64,000 bases of DNA from Thermosipho ferrireducens (lineage in GTDB: Bacteria > Thermotogota > Thermotogae > Thermotogales > Fervidobacteriaceae), in assembly GCF_017358165.1 (NCBI RefSeq), contig NZ_CP071446.1, forward strand, positions 806,001 through 870,000, given 5' to 3'. Below are positions 39,599-48,089 of the stretch, one piece after another. Under the pieces are notes generated by a model, which saw only the letters and a program-made list of their open reading frames with translations, had not been told where the DNA came from and searched no databases. The position numbers were made by a program, and so were the translations under genes. Each line of letters starts with the position of its first letter. The first letter of the stretch is position 1.

Positions 39599-40243
39599 TT
39601 GTTTTGGGTTACAATATCTTTTGTCTTAGATCAAATAACAAAATATCTGGCAACAGAATTTTGGCGTTTTAAACCAGAGAAGATTTTTTTTGGTTTTTTT
39701 TATTTAACTTATGCCACAAACAAAGGAATAGCTTTTGGGCTTCTGGCAAATGCAAGGGAGATAGTGATATATTTAACGTTAATTGTAACTATCCTGGTGT
39801 CAATTGTACCGTTGTTTAAGAAACTTTCTTTTACTTCAAATATGTTTATAGGTTTTATTGTGGGCGGTTCGCTGGGTAATATAGTTGATAGAATACGTTT
39901 TGGATATGTTGTGGATTTTATAACTATGCCTTATTGGCCTACCATATACAATCTTGCGGATTTTTTTATTCTTCTTGGAGGAATAGGGATTTCTTTCACG
40001 GTTTTATGGAGGGGAGATGTTGAACTTAATAGTAACATCAAGGGAAGAAAGCTGGAGACTCGACAGGTACGTCCAGGAGAAATCGCCGGACTGGATTTCA
40101 AGAACATTTATTCAAAAGGCGATAAAAAATGGAGAAGTAACAGTGAATGGCAGGAAGAAGAAACCGAGTTACAGGGTGAAGATTGGGGATATAATTACCT
40201 TGAATCTTCCAGAAAAACCGGAGAAGGTGGAAATTCTTCCTGA
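39599..40243 (+). CDS. lspA: lipoprotein signal peptidase with an extended C-terminus
   Basis: LspA cleaves the signal peptide of prolipoproteins in the inner membrane. Four hydrophobic helices and the conserved motifs are present: DQITKYLA (about residue 10), NKGIAFGL (about 42), GGSLGNIVDRIRFGYVVDF and YNLADFFILLGG. The last two carry the two catalytic aspartates. The family part ends around residue 140 (FTVLWRG). The frame then stays open for about 75 more, strongly hydrophilic residues that overlap the start of rluD by 227 bases. The start is a TTG after AAGAGGTGG. The tail may be real or may reflect a frameshift. Confidence 0.88.
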   Translation: MFWVTISFVLDQITKYLATEFWRFKPEKIFFGFFYLTYATNKGIAFGLLANAREIVIYLTLIVTILVSIVPLFKKLSFTSNMFIGFIVGGSLGNIVDRIRFGYVVDFITMPYWPTIYNLADFFILLGGIGISFTVLWRGDVELNSNIKGRKLETRQVRPGEIAGLDFKNIYSKGDKKWRSNSEWQEEETELQGEDWGYNYLESSRKTGEGGNSS

Positions 40244-40946
40244 GAATATACCATTATCGATAATATACGAGGATAAAGATATAATAGTAATCAACAAAGC
40301 TCCCGGAATAATAACTCATCCTACTCCTTCAGTAACTACAGGAACCTTAGTTAACGCGATATTGTTTCATTGTAAGGATTTACAGGGAATAGGAGGAGAA
40401 CTCAGACCAGGAATTGTACACAGACTTGATAAAGACACGAGCGGAGTAATTGTTGTTGCAAAAAACGATAAAGCTCACCAGAGTCTTTCCCAGCAGTTCA
40501 AGGATAGAGTTACTGAAAAAGTATACGCTGCTGTTGTTCATGGGAATGTTAAAAAAGACTATGGAGCTATAGAGGTTTCTCTTGCGAGAAATCCGGTTCT
40601 TAGAACAAAAATGGCAGCACTTGAATGGGGAAAACCAGCCGTTACTTATTTTAAAGTAATCAGAAGATTTTCAAATATAGCCTCCCTTGTTTTTGCTTAT
40701 CCCAAGACAGGAAGAACTCATCAAATAAGGGTTCATATGAAATATATGGGAAATCCTTTGCTTGGAGATGAATTATACGGAAAAGGAAAAAAAGATGAAA
40801 TATACAATGTAAGGCGTCAAATGTTACACGCTTTAAGATTATCGTTTTATCATCCTTCCACCAAGGAAAAAGTTATTTTTACAGCTCCACTGCCAGAAGA
40901 TTTTAAAAATGTATTGAGAACGCTTTCGAAATTAGAAGAATCATAG
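40017..40946 (+). CDS. rluD: 23S rRNA pseudouridine synthase RluD
   Basis: RluD makes pseudouridines in helix 69 of 23S rRNA. The 309-residue protein has an N-terminal S4 domain (LDRYVQEKSPDWISRTFIQKAIKNG) and the RluA catalytic domain with HRLDKDTSGVIVVAKND holding the catalytic Asp, then PKTGRTHQIRVHMKYMGNPLLGDELYG. The ATG at 40017 and a TTG at 40020 both follow GGAGGGGAG. lspA followed by rluD is a common gene order. The 3' end overlaps the convergent clamp gene by 6 bases. Confidence 0.95.
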   Translation: MLNLIVTSREESWRLDRYVQEKSPDWISRTFIQKAIKNGEVTVNGRKKKPSYRVKIGDIITLNLPEKPEKVEILPENIPLSIIYEDKDIIVINKAPGIITHPTPSVTTGTLVNAILFHCKDLQGIGGELRPGIVHRLDKDTSGVIVVAKNDKAHQSLSQQFKDRVTEKVYAAVVHGNVKKDYGAIEVSLARNPVLRTKMAALEWGKPAVTYFKVIRRFSNIASLVFAYPKTGRTHQIRVHMKYMGNPLLGDELYGKGKKDEIYNVRRQMLHALRLSFYHPSTKEKVIFTAPLPEDFKNVLRTLSKLEES

Positions 40947-41984
40947 TAAAGGCAAAAATATATATCTTTTATGTTGACTGGTGGTAACTATTAAAAATTT
41001 ATCTCCCAGGGCAATTTTAATATTTTCGCCTCCAATTCTATTCAAAACACTCCTGAAAAAATATGCGGGCACTTCAGTATAAAAAGTTTTTTTCACAGCT
41101 GTTTTTATTATTCCTTTATATTCCAGACCATTTTTTGATGAATAAAATATCAATTTATCATTTTTGCCTGCTATTTTGACGTGTGTATATTTTCCAAGTA
41201 TCATTGATCTTCTTAGAAAATGCCTTAACATTTTTAAATTTGATGAAGCTATAAAAAAAGCATTTTTTATTTCATTTTCAAGTAGATCTAATCTGGTAAA
41301 GTTTTCAGAAATGTTTTCTCCACACAGGTTATACGTATATTTTGATTTAAATACAAGATGATTAATTCCCATACCAAAATGTAATTCTTTTTGAGGTAAT
41401 TTTTTGAATGATTTTACAATGTGACGCACTGAGAAGTAGGGAACGCTCCAGGCTAAGGTTCTTGAGAATTTTAACATTTCTCGGCGAGTATAACATATTA
41501 TAGAGTTGTGTTCTGCGGCCATTTTGAGGAAGTCGTGAAAAAATATGTCTATCATACTTCCTTCTTCAAGATGAGCAGATACAAAATCTAAATCATTTAC
41601 AAAAGAGCCTGTGTGAATACTTCCAAGATGTTCTGCTCTGTCTTCAAACGAAGTAAATTTAAAGGTATCAACCTTTAATTTTATACTTTCGCTTCGAGCT
41701 TTTAAAACGATATAATTTCCATCCGAGTAAAGAGAAATTTCTCCGGAAAGATCCTGCAGAAATGCTTTTAAAATGTCTAATGAAGCGTTAAAAGAAAGTG
41801 TAGTAGGATTAATTTTTCCAACAGGGATTCTTACAGAAAGGCAACCATCTGTTCCATAAAGTGTAAGATAACCTCTATTATATGAAAATCCCACGTATCT
41901 TACAGAAGGTTCAATGCTTCCACATATTTTGTCTATGTGATTTATAGCCTCTCTTAATATTTCAGTATGAATTGTTATTTTCAT
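40941..41984 (-). CDS. diverged DnaN-like sliding clamp
   Basis: This 347-residue protein resembles the DNA polymerase III beta clamp over its whole length. The N-terminus has the domain-1 pattern MKITIHTEILREAINHIDKI, with LTLYGTDGCLSVRIPV where typical clamps have a TDLE-type strand. LKMLRHFLRRSMILG matches the start of domain 3, and the end (KRYIFLPLL) matches the usual YLIMPVRL. Sequence identity to standard clamps looks low, and several central positions differ. It may be the only clamp or a second, specialised paralogue. It faces away from replication genes and stands alone on the minus strand. Confidence 0.65.
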   Translation of the reverse strand: MKITIHTEILREAINHIDKICGSIEPSVRYVGFSYNRGYLTLYGTDGCLSVRIPVGKINPTTLSFNASLDILKAFLQDLSGEISLYSDGNYIVLKARSESIKLKVDTFKFTSFEDRAEHLGSIHTGSFVNDLDFVSAHLEEGSMIDIFFHDFLKMAAEHNSIICYTRREMLKFSRTLAWSVPYFSVRHIVKSFKKLPQKELHFGMGINHLVFKSKYTYNLCGENISENFTRLDLLENEIKNAFFIASSNLKMLRHFLRRSMILGKYTHVKIAGKNDKLIFYSSKNGLEYKGIIKTAVKKTFYTEVPAYFFRSVLNRIGGENIKIALGDKFLIVTTSQHKRYIFLPLL

Positions 41985-42023
41985 AATCCCACCATATATC
42001 TACACGTTTTCAGGTTCGTTGAG

Positions 42024-42029
42024 ATTATA
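42024..42029 (-). promoter_or_regulatory. possible -10 box of the clamp-like gene
   Basis: TATAAT on the minus strand lies about 40 bases before the clamp-like gene, next to a second TATAAT-like sequence. No convincing -35 element is present. Confidence 0.4.
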
Positions 42030-42065
42030 ACATATTATAGATATATAGATGTAGAGTGGATACAA

Positions 42066-42270
42066 ATTAGCGAGGTTGGCGAGTGTTGGCGAGGTTAGCA
42101 AGATTGGCGAGATTGGCGAGGTTAGCGAGAGTTAGCAAGGTTGGTAAAAAGCAAGATCCTTCGCTACGCTCAGGATGACAAAAAAGGTTGTCATTCCGAG
42201 GAGCGTAGGAGGTGAGGAATCTTAATTTGGCGAGAGTTAGCGAGTGCTGGCGAGATTGTTGAGGTTAGCG
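42066..42270. repeat. dispersed palindromic repeat cluster, locus C, with 9-base tandem words
   Basis: A run of 9-10 base words of the TTGGCGAGA / TTAGCGAGG type occupies 42066-42146. It is followed by a reverse unit (42153-42180, AAGATCCTTCG to AGGATGACA) and a forward unit (42189-42224, TGTCATTCCGAGG to GAGGAATCTTA), then more of the words to 42270. The two units face each other and can pair as a stem with an 8-base loop. It shares its parts and their order with loci A and B. Confidence 0.88.
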
Positions 42271-42273
42271 TTT

Positions 42274-42298
42274 CACCTATTTTTTGAATAAATAGGTG
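42274..42298. other. 9-bp perfect hairpin before the ornithine cluster
   Basis: CACCTATTT and AAATAGGTG form a perfect inverted repeat with a 7-base loop, without a T tract on either side. It lies about 40 bases upstream of a TATAAT at 42339-42344 that could start the ornithine operon transcript. It may be an operator or the arm of an RNA structure. Confidence 0.45.
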
Positions 42299-42338
42299 TA
42301 TGTATGATTATACTTACGCATAGTTATGTATAAAGGAG

Positions 42339-42344
42339 TATAAT
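42339..42344 (+). promoter_or_regulatory. possible -10 box of the ornithine cluster
   Basis: TATAAT lies about 130 bases before ord, leaving a 5' untranslated region of roughly 120 bases. No good -35 hexamer is visible. No cobalamin riboswitch consensus was recognised in the leader. Confidence 0.4.
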
Positions 42345-42472
42345 ATGGTTTATTTTAATTTGTCTTTTTTACGTAAAATTAATTGAATTTAAATAGGTTG
42401 GAAAAGTTTCGATGAACATGATAACATAAAAGATGGGATATTCTAAATTTTAATCAAAGGAGGAAGAATAAA

Positions 42473-43480
42473 ATGAGAATAGTGAGTTGGGGTCTTGGAG
42501 CTATGGGAAAAGGCATTGCGAAAAACATAGTGGAAAGTGGTTATATGAAACTTGTTGGAGCAATTGATAATAATCCTGCACTTTCCGGGAAAGACATAGG
42601 AGAAATTCTGGGAACAGGTAATTGCGGAGTGACAATAAGTGAAACGCCAGATGTTATAGAAAAAACCAATCCTGATCTTGTTGTGATTGCAACATCTTCT
42701 TTTGTGAAAGAAGTACTCCCTCAAATAGAATATTCTATAAAATCTCACGCAAACGTTATAACAATAGCAGAAGAAATGGCTTATCCATTCGATTCTCACA
42801 CCGAAGAATCACTTTACATTGATAGTCTCGCACGAAGATACGGTGTTACTGTACTTGGAACTGGTGTAAATCCTGGTTTTGTTCTTGATACATTGATAAT
42901 TTCTTTAACAGGGGTGTGTAACAAGGTTGATAAAATTGTTGCAAGAAGAATCAACGACCTATCTCCTTTTGGTAAAACGGTAATGGAAACACAAGGAGTA
43001 GGTACCACACCTGAAGAGTTTGAAGAAGGATTGAAAAGTGGAAAAATAGTGGGACACATAGGTTTTCCACAAAGTATTATGATGATTGCCCGGGCGCTGG
43101 GATGGAATATAGATAGAGTGGAAGAAGAAAGAAAACCAATTATTTCAAAAGTTCATAGAGAAACGCCAGTGGTAGAAGTAAAACCTGGAATGGTAGCGGG
43201 GTGTAATCATTCGGCAAAGGCTTATATAGGGAATGATGTTGTTATAGAAATGCAGCATCCACAGCAAATTCATCCACACCTTGAAGGAGTTGAAACAGGA
43301 GATTATATAGAGATTTACGGTGATCCAGATATTAAACTGGCGATAAAGCCGGAGATACCAGGTGGTAAAGCTACAATAGCAATAGCAACAAATATGATTC
43401 CAATTGTGATAGGAGCACAATCAGGACTAAAATGTATGGCTGATTTACCTGTTCCGCGTTCAATTCTTTCAATAAAGTAA
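42473..43480 (+). CDS. ord: 2,4-diaminopentanoate dehydrogenase
   Basis: Ord oxidatively deaminates (2R,4S)-2,4-diaminopentanoate to 2-amino-4-oxopentanoate with NAD(P)+ in ornithine fermentation. The 335-residue protein begins with a dinucleotide-binding fold ([14 protein letters not shown]) and has [20 protein letters not shown] and [22 protein letters not shown], typical of the dihydrodipicolinate reductase-like Ord family. The assignment is strengthened by the four genes that follow. The start follows AAAGGAGGAAG. Confidence 0.92.
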   Translation: MRIVSWGLGAMGKGIAKNIVESGYMKLVGAIDNNPALSGKDIGEILGTGNCGVTISETPDVIEKTNPDLVVIATSSFVKEVLPQIEYSIKSHANVITIAEEMAYPFDSHTEESLYIDSLARRYGVTVLGTGVNPGFVLDTLIISLTGVCNKVDKIVARRINDLSPFGKTVMETQGVGTTPEEFEEGLKSGKIVGHIGFPQSIMMIARALGWNIDRVEEERKPIISKVHRETPVVEVKPGMVAGCNHSAKAYIGNDVVIEMQHPQQIHPHLEGVETGDYIEIYGDPDIKLAIKPEIPGGKATIAIATNMIPIVIGAQSGLKCMADLPVPRSILSIK

Positions 43481-43497
43481 GTACAGAGGTGATTTAC

Positions 43498-43806
43498 ATG
43501 AAAGCCAGAAAAGGTGATTGGGTGCAAATACAGAAGACCATTTTAAAACCAGAAGAGCGAACAGCGCCACTTCCAGATGATACTAAAAAGGTTCCTTTTG
43601 AAATGAGAGTTAAAGGTTTTTTGTTAAATGAAAGTGCAATAGAAGGTGATATAGTTGAGATAAGAACATTAACAGGCAGGATAGTGAAAGGAACTCTGGT
43701 TTCAATTAATCCTGTGTATGAGCATAATTTTGGTGAACCAGTACCAGAACTCATTAATGTTGGATTGGAACTTAGAAAGATTTTAGAAGGTGATAACAAT
43801 GCGTGA
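43498..43806 (+). CDS. ortA: 2-amino-4-oxopentanoate thiolase, small subunit
   Basis: OrtA and OrtB together split 2-amino-4-oxopentanoate with CoA into acetyl-CoA and D-alanine. This 102-residue subunit has the compact beta-rich sequence of the family, with GDWVQIQKTILKPEERTAPLPDDT at its start and NPVYEHNFGEPVPELINVG near its end. The ATG at 43498 follows GAGGTGA. It overlaps ortB by 8 bases. Confidence 0.92.
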   Translation: MKARKGDWVQIQKTILKPEERTAPLPDDTKKVPFEMRVKGFLLNESAIEGDIVEIRTLTGRIVKGTLVSINPVYEHNFGEPVPELINVGLELRKILEGDNNA

Positions 43807-45217
43807 TGTATCTTATGATGCAGTAATGTCGAGAAAGAATGAAATAATGAAAAAAGCTGTCGGGATAGATTATAAAAAATTTATAAGCAGCGAGATAGCA
43901 TTTGATTATAACAAAATGATGGACGAAGTGGGATACGATATAGAAACAGTAAAAGAGATTCAGAAAGAAACAGGTGTGGGGAATACACCACTTGTCGAGC
44001 TTAAGCAAATAAATAAACTTATAAAGAAAATAGCTCCTAAAGGTAAAGGGGCCCGAATATTTGTAAAGGATGAAGCCACAAATCCATCTGGAAGCTATAA
44101 AGATAGAAGAGCTTCTGTGAGCATTTATCACGCGCAAAAACTTGGATATAAAGGTGTTATTGCAGCCACAAGTGGAAACTATGGGGCTGCTGTAGCATCA
44201 CAAGCTGCTAAAAGGGGCCTAAAATGTATAATAGTCCAGGAATGTTATGATAGCAAATGGATAGGTCAACCAGAAATTCTTGAAAAGGCAAGAGCATGTG
44301 AGGCTTATGGAGCAGAAGTTGTTCAGCTTACAGTTGGGCCAGAACTTTTTTATTATACGCTCGTATTGCTTGAAGAAACAGGGTATTTTAATGCGTCGCT
44401 TTATACACCATATGCAATTGCAGGTGTAGAAACACTGGGTTATGAGATAGCAGTTCAAGCAAAGGAAATAACAGGAAGATATCCTGATGCTGTTGTTATT
44501 ACCCACGCTGGTGGTGGAATATTAACAGGAACAGCCCGTGGTCTAAAAAAGGCTGGCGCAGTTGATACTCAGGTGATAGCTGCAAGTGTTAATTTGCGAG
44601 GGCTTCATATGGCAAGTGATAAAGATTTTAATAGGAAATATTTTACAACGGGACACACTGGTTTTGGAATACCTTTTGTTACCTTTCCGGATAGATCGGA
44701 TGTTCCCAAAAATGCTGCAAGAGCTTTAAGATATATGGATAGATATCTTCTGGTTACACAGGGAGAGGTATTTTACATAACTGAGATGTTAGCTCAGCTT
44801 GAAGGAATTCAAAGGGGACCTGCTGGTAACACATCTTTAGCTGCTGCTTTTGCATTAGCGCTCGAGATGGAAGAAGATAAAGTTATTGTTGTAAATGAAA
44901 CAGAGTATACTGGTGCTGGAAAACTCCCATCTGCTCAACTTACATTTGCCAGAAAAATGGGGATGGAGATAAAGAGAGGAGATCCTGTAGCAGAAGATTT
45001 ACCTGGGAAAAGAATAGTGATACCTCAACATCCGTCGCAAATCGCATATATAGAACTTAATATGGATAATATAAGAAAAAGTTATGTAAAAGAGGTTATA
45101 AAGAGATATGGAAAAAAAGACTTTACAAAAGAGGAAATAGAATTTATGGCGGAAGATACAAATACAACTCCCGAGAAAATTAATAATTTCATAGAAGAAA
45201 TACTTGGAGGTGAATGA
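43799..45217 (+). CDS. ortB: 2-amino-4-oxopentanoate thiolase, PLP-binding large subunit
   Basis: This 472-residue subunit has a fold type II PLP enzyme pattern like threonine synthase. The PLP lysine is Lys101 in NPSGSYKDRRASV, and the phosphate-binding ATSGNYGAAVASQAA and THAGGGILTGTARG loops are visible. It catalyses the PLP-dependent thiolytic step that releases D-alanine. The ATG at 43799 overlaps the end of ortA after GAAGGTGAT. Confidence 0.94.
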   Translation: MRDVSYDAVMSRKNEIMKKAVGIDYKKFISSEIAFDYNKMMDEVGYDIETVKEIQKETGVGNTPLVELKQINKLIKKIAPKGKGARIFVKDEATNPSGSYKDRRASVSIYHAQKLGYKGVIAATSGNYGAAVASQAAKRGLKCIIVQECYDSKWIGQPEILEKARACEAYGAEVVQLTVGPELFYYTLVLLEETGYFNASLYTPYAIAGVETLGYEIAVQAKEITGRYPDAVVITHAGGGILTGTARGLKKAGAVDTQVIAASVNLRGLHMASDKDFNRKYFTTGHTGFGIPFVTFPDRSDVPKNAARALRYMDRYLLVTQGEVFYITEMLAQLEGIQRGPAGNTSLAAAFALALEMEEDKVIVVNETEYTGAGKLPSAQLTFARKMGMEIKRGDPVAEDLPGKRIVIPQHPSQIAYIELNMDNIRKSYVKEVIKRYGKKDFTKEEIEFMAEDTNTTPEKINNFIEEILGGE

Positions 45218-45218
45218 T

Positions 45219-45599
45219 TTGAAACCACGTAAAGATGATTTTGAGGTTAGAAGTAAACATCTTCAAAAGATGTCAGATAAAGAATTAAACGAATATTTCT
45301 GGCACCTTGTAGAAAAAGTGGTTGATCCATTGATCGAACTTGCCAGAACTCATACTTCACCATCTGTAGAAAGATCAGTGCTTTTAAGAATGGGATTTAA
45401 CAGTATGGAATCAACAAAACTTGTTGATATGATCTTTCAAAAAGGTTTGCTGGGAAAAGGAGCAGGTCATATAGTATGGAGAATAGCCAGAGAAAAAAAC
45501 TTAGATGTGTTAACCGCAGGTAGAGAACTAATTGCTGGAAAATACTGGGAAGATGTAGACAGGATTTTCAAAGGGGTGAAAAATGATGCTAAAGCCTGA
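45219..45599 (+). CDS. oraS: D-ornithine 4,5-aminomutase, small subunit
   Basis: OraS is the small subunit of the adenosylcobalamin- and PLP-dependent enzyme that moves the 5-amino group of D-ornithine to C4. The 126-residue helical protein has LARTHTSPSVERSVLLRMGFNSMESTKLVD and KGLLGKGAGHIVWRIA, family hallmarks. A TTG at 45219 lies at good distance from GGAGGTG. A TTG at 45204 and a GTG at 45210 fall in or before that site. The end overlaps oraE by 17 bases. Confidence 0.92.
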   Translation: MKPRKDDFEVRSKHLQKMSDKELNEYFWHLVEKVVDPLIELARTHTSPSVERSVLLRMGFNSMESTKLVDMIFQKGLLGKGAGHIVWRIAREKNLDVLTAGRELIAGKYWEDVDRIFKGVKNDAKA

Positions 45600-47775
45600 T
45601 AAACCAATTGATATAGATGAAATATTAAAGGATCTGGATAAATACCGTCCAAGAAGAAGAGGATGGACGTGGAGAAAAAGATTGAAAGAAGGCACAAAGA
45701 TAGGAGATTATGAGTATTATCAGGTTAGTGAAGATTTAAAAAATAGTGTGCCACTTCCCGCTGCACATTATTTTGGAAATATAGATCCGCAACCTGAAGT
45801 TGTCATAACTTCAGAAATTGCTTCAGGAAGGTTTGAAGATGATATTAGAAGAATGAGAATGGCGGCGTGGCACGGGGCAGATCATATAATGGTTATAAGA
45901 ACTCTTGGTCAATCCCATTATGATGGTCTTATAGAAGGAACACCAGAAGGTGTTGGAGGAATACCAATTACAAGGAAACAACTTCGTGCTACAAGGAAGG
46001 CGTTAGATTTAATAGAAGACGAGGTTGGACGACCTATCAATTTCCACAGTTACGTATCCGGAGTAGCAGGTCCAGAAATAGCGGTTTTATTTGCCGAAGA
46101 AGGTGTAAATGGAGCGCACCAGGACCCACAGTATAACGTGCTTTACAGAGGTATAAATCCCATAAGGTCTTTTGTTGATGCAGCTGTTGCTAAAAAAATA
46201 ATGGCGTGGGCGAATATGTTGCAGATTGATGGAGCGCATAACGCGAACGCTTCCGCAAAACTTGCCTGGACTGTGATGCCGGAACTTCTGGTGCAGCACG
46301 CTATAAACTGTATGTACTCTCTTAAAGCAGGAATGAAGAAAGAGTATATAGCCCTCTCTACAGTTCCACCGGTTGTTGCACCGATGCCTGAATTTAGATA
46401 TAACTTGCCGTATGCTGTTGCTTTACGAGAATTGTTTGACGGATTTAAGTTTAGGGCCCAGATGAATACAAGATACATTGAATCTGATCTTTTTGATGCT
46501 ACAAGAATTCACGTGCTTAATACACTTATTTCAAGACTTACTTCTGCTGACTTACAATCTACAATAACACCTGACGAAGGAAGAAATGTACCATGGCATG
46601 TAAACTCAATTCGTGGTGTTGAAACAGCCAAGCATACTCTTATAGCTCTTGATGGAATGAAAGAGTATATAAAAATAGATGAACAAAAAATAAGAGAGCG
46701 AGTAAGAGAACTTAAAATGAGAGCTATCTTGATGTTAGAGGAAATAATAGATATGGGAGGTTACTTTGAGGCTTTAGAAGCGGGAATGTTTGTTGACAAT
46801 GGTTATTACCCGGAACGAATTGGAGATGGAATTGCCAGGAAAAAGGATGGAGAAATAGCTGCCGGGACTGTGGTACCGCGAGAGTCTGATTATATGGCAC
46901 CTGTATGTGAACATTTTGGATATAACAATTTACCGGAAAAAGTTGAAAAGCCATGTGATTTAATAGGTGGATGTACTCTGCATAATCCAGAAAAAATTCA
47001 ATTTATTGATGAACTTGATGAAACAGATAATGTAAACTTGAGACTTGAGAAAGTCCGAGACATGAAAAATAGAAACGTTATAAAACCAGAAGTTGAATGG
47101 TTCGCCGACGGGTGGATTCAATTAGATATGACATTTGCACTACCTGAAGAGCTGGCAGAAGCTGCAGCAATAACATTATGTGAGCGTTTAGGTTTAGAAG
47201 AACCTGCTGTAATAAGTAAAACTGTTTTACATCCATCAGAAGGAACTTATTTAGAAATAAAGGCCAGAGTTCCGTTTGAAATAGAAATTGATAAACTTGA
47301 ACTTCCTGAAAAACCTGAAACGCTTCCTGAAGAGGAAATTTTTGAATTTGTGAAAAACAATCCTATACATGTTGTTGCTGGTACAGTTGGAAATGATGAA
47401 CATTCAGTTGGATTGAGAGAAATTCTTGATATAAAACATGGTGGTATAGAAAAATACGGCATAAAGTACACTTATCTTGGAACAAGTGTTCCACCTGAGA
47501 AAATGATAGACGCAGCAATTGAAACAGGAGCAAAAGCTATACTTGCTTCTATGATCATTACACATAATGATGTTCATGTAAAAAATATGAAGCGATTGCA
47601 TGAATTAGCCATTGAAAAAGGTATTCGTGATAAAATACTTTTGATAGCAGGTGGGACTCAAATAGTCAATGACTTAGCAATTGAAAGTGGTATGGACGCA
47701 GGATTTGGAAGAGGTACGAAAGGGGTGCATGTAGCATCATTTATAGTGAAAAAGTTAAAAGAAAAAGACAAATGA
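45583..47775 (+). CDS. oraE: D-ornithine 4,5-aminomutase, large subunit
   Basis: OraE carries the active site, a TIM barrel, and a B12-binding Rossmann domain. The 730-residue length matches the family. The N-terminal half has PRRRGWTWRKRLKEG, GQSHYDGLIEGTPEGVGG and SYVSGVAGPEIAVLFAEEG. The C-terminal domain has the base-off cobalamin motif D605-x-H607-x-x-G (NDEHSVG), then AGGTQIVNDL and GFGRGTKGVHVA. Either of two adjacent ATG codons (45583, 45586) may start it after AAGGGGTGA. The stop overlaps the next gene by 4 bases. No ornithine racemase gene lies in the cluster. Confidence 0.97.
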   Translation: MMLKPDKPIDIDEILKDLDKYRPRRRGWTWRKRLKEGTKIGDYEYYQVSEDLKNSVPLPAAHYFGNIDPQPEVVITSEIASGRFEDDIRRMRMAAWHGADHIMVIRTLGQSHYDGLIEGTPEGVGGIPITRKQLRATRKALDLIEDEVGRPINFHSYVSGVAGPEIAVLFAEEGVNGAHQDPQYNVLYRGINPIRSFVDAAVAKKIMAWANMLQIDGAHNANASAKLAWTVMPELLVQHAINCMYSLKAGMKKEYIALSTVPPVVAPMPEFRYNLPYAVALRELFDGFKFRAQMNTRYIESDLFDATRIHVLNTLISRLTSADLQSTITPDEGRNVPWHVNSIRGVETAKHTLIALDGMKEYIKIDEQKIRERVRELKMRAILMLEEIIDMGGYFEALEAGMFVDNGYYPERIGDGIARKKDGEIAAGTVVPRESDYMAPVCEHFGYNNLPEKVEKPCDLIGGCTLHNPEKIQFIDELDETDNVNLRLEKVRDMKNRNVIKPEVEWFADGWIQLDMTFALPEELAEAAAITLCERLGLEEPAVISKTVLHPSEGTYLEIKARVPFEIEIDKLELPEKPETLPEEEIFEFVKNNPIHVVAGTVGNDEHSVGLREILDIKHGGIEKYGIKYTYLGTSVPPEKMIDAAIETGAKAILASMIITHNDVHVKNMKRLHELAIEKGIRDKILLIAGGTQIVNDLAIESGMDAGFGRGTKGVHVASFIVKKLKEKDK

Positions 47776-48089
47776 TTTATAGAATAATATTTGTGGCTAT
47801 TGCCATGGTTGTGGCAATAGCCTCTTTTATTCCGTTACAAATGGACAGCTATCCTAACCAGGACAAAACTTATCATATATTAGCGTATATTCCAATAGGT
47901 TTTTTTGGCTTTCTTGGATTTAGCAAATACTCCTGGCTTTTTGGTGTTATACCAGGACTTTTAGAAATAGTACAACCGTATTTTGGAAGAGTATCAAGCA
48001 TCTGGGATTTTCTTTTTAGTTTTCTTGGAATGGCGTATGGAATACTTATTGCAGAGCGATTATTCCCACTATTCCGGACAACAAAATAA
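47772..48089 (+). CDS. VanZ-like small membrane protein
   Basis: This 105-residue protein has three to four hydrophobic helices and the VanZ-family pattern: an N-terminal helix, DKTYHILAYIPIGFFGF, GLLEIVQPYFGRVSSIWDFLFSFLGMAYG and a charged end. VanZ is known from glycopeptide resistance, but most family members have no assigned function. Its ATG overlaps the oraE stop, so it is translated together with the ornithine cluster. Its end overlaps a convergent gene by 44 bases. Confidence 0.75.
   Translation: MIYRIIFVAIAMVVAIASFIPLQMDSYPNQDKTYHILAYIPIGFFGFLGFSKYSWLFGVIPGLLEIVQPYFGRVSSIWDFLFSFLGMAYGILIAERLFPLFRTTK

Noticed and set aside
40017-40243. lspA tail as an independent gene
   Set aside because: The frame is continuous with lspA and no internal start with a ribosome-binding site was seen. 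It is kept as an extended C-terminus with a possible frame error.
42345-42472. Cobalamin riboswitch before the B12-dependent ornithine genes
   Set aside because: No B12-box-like conserved core was seen in the leader, which is short and AT-rich.
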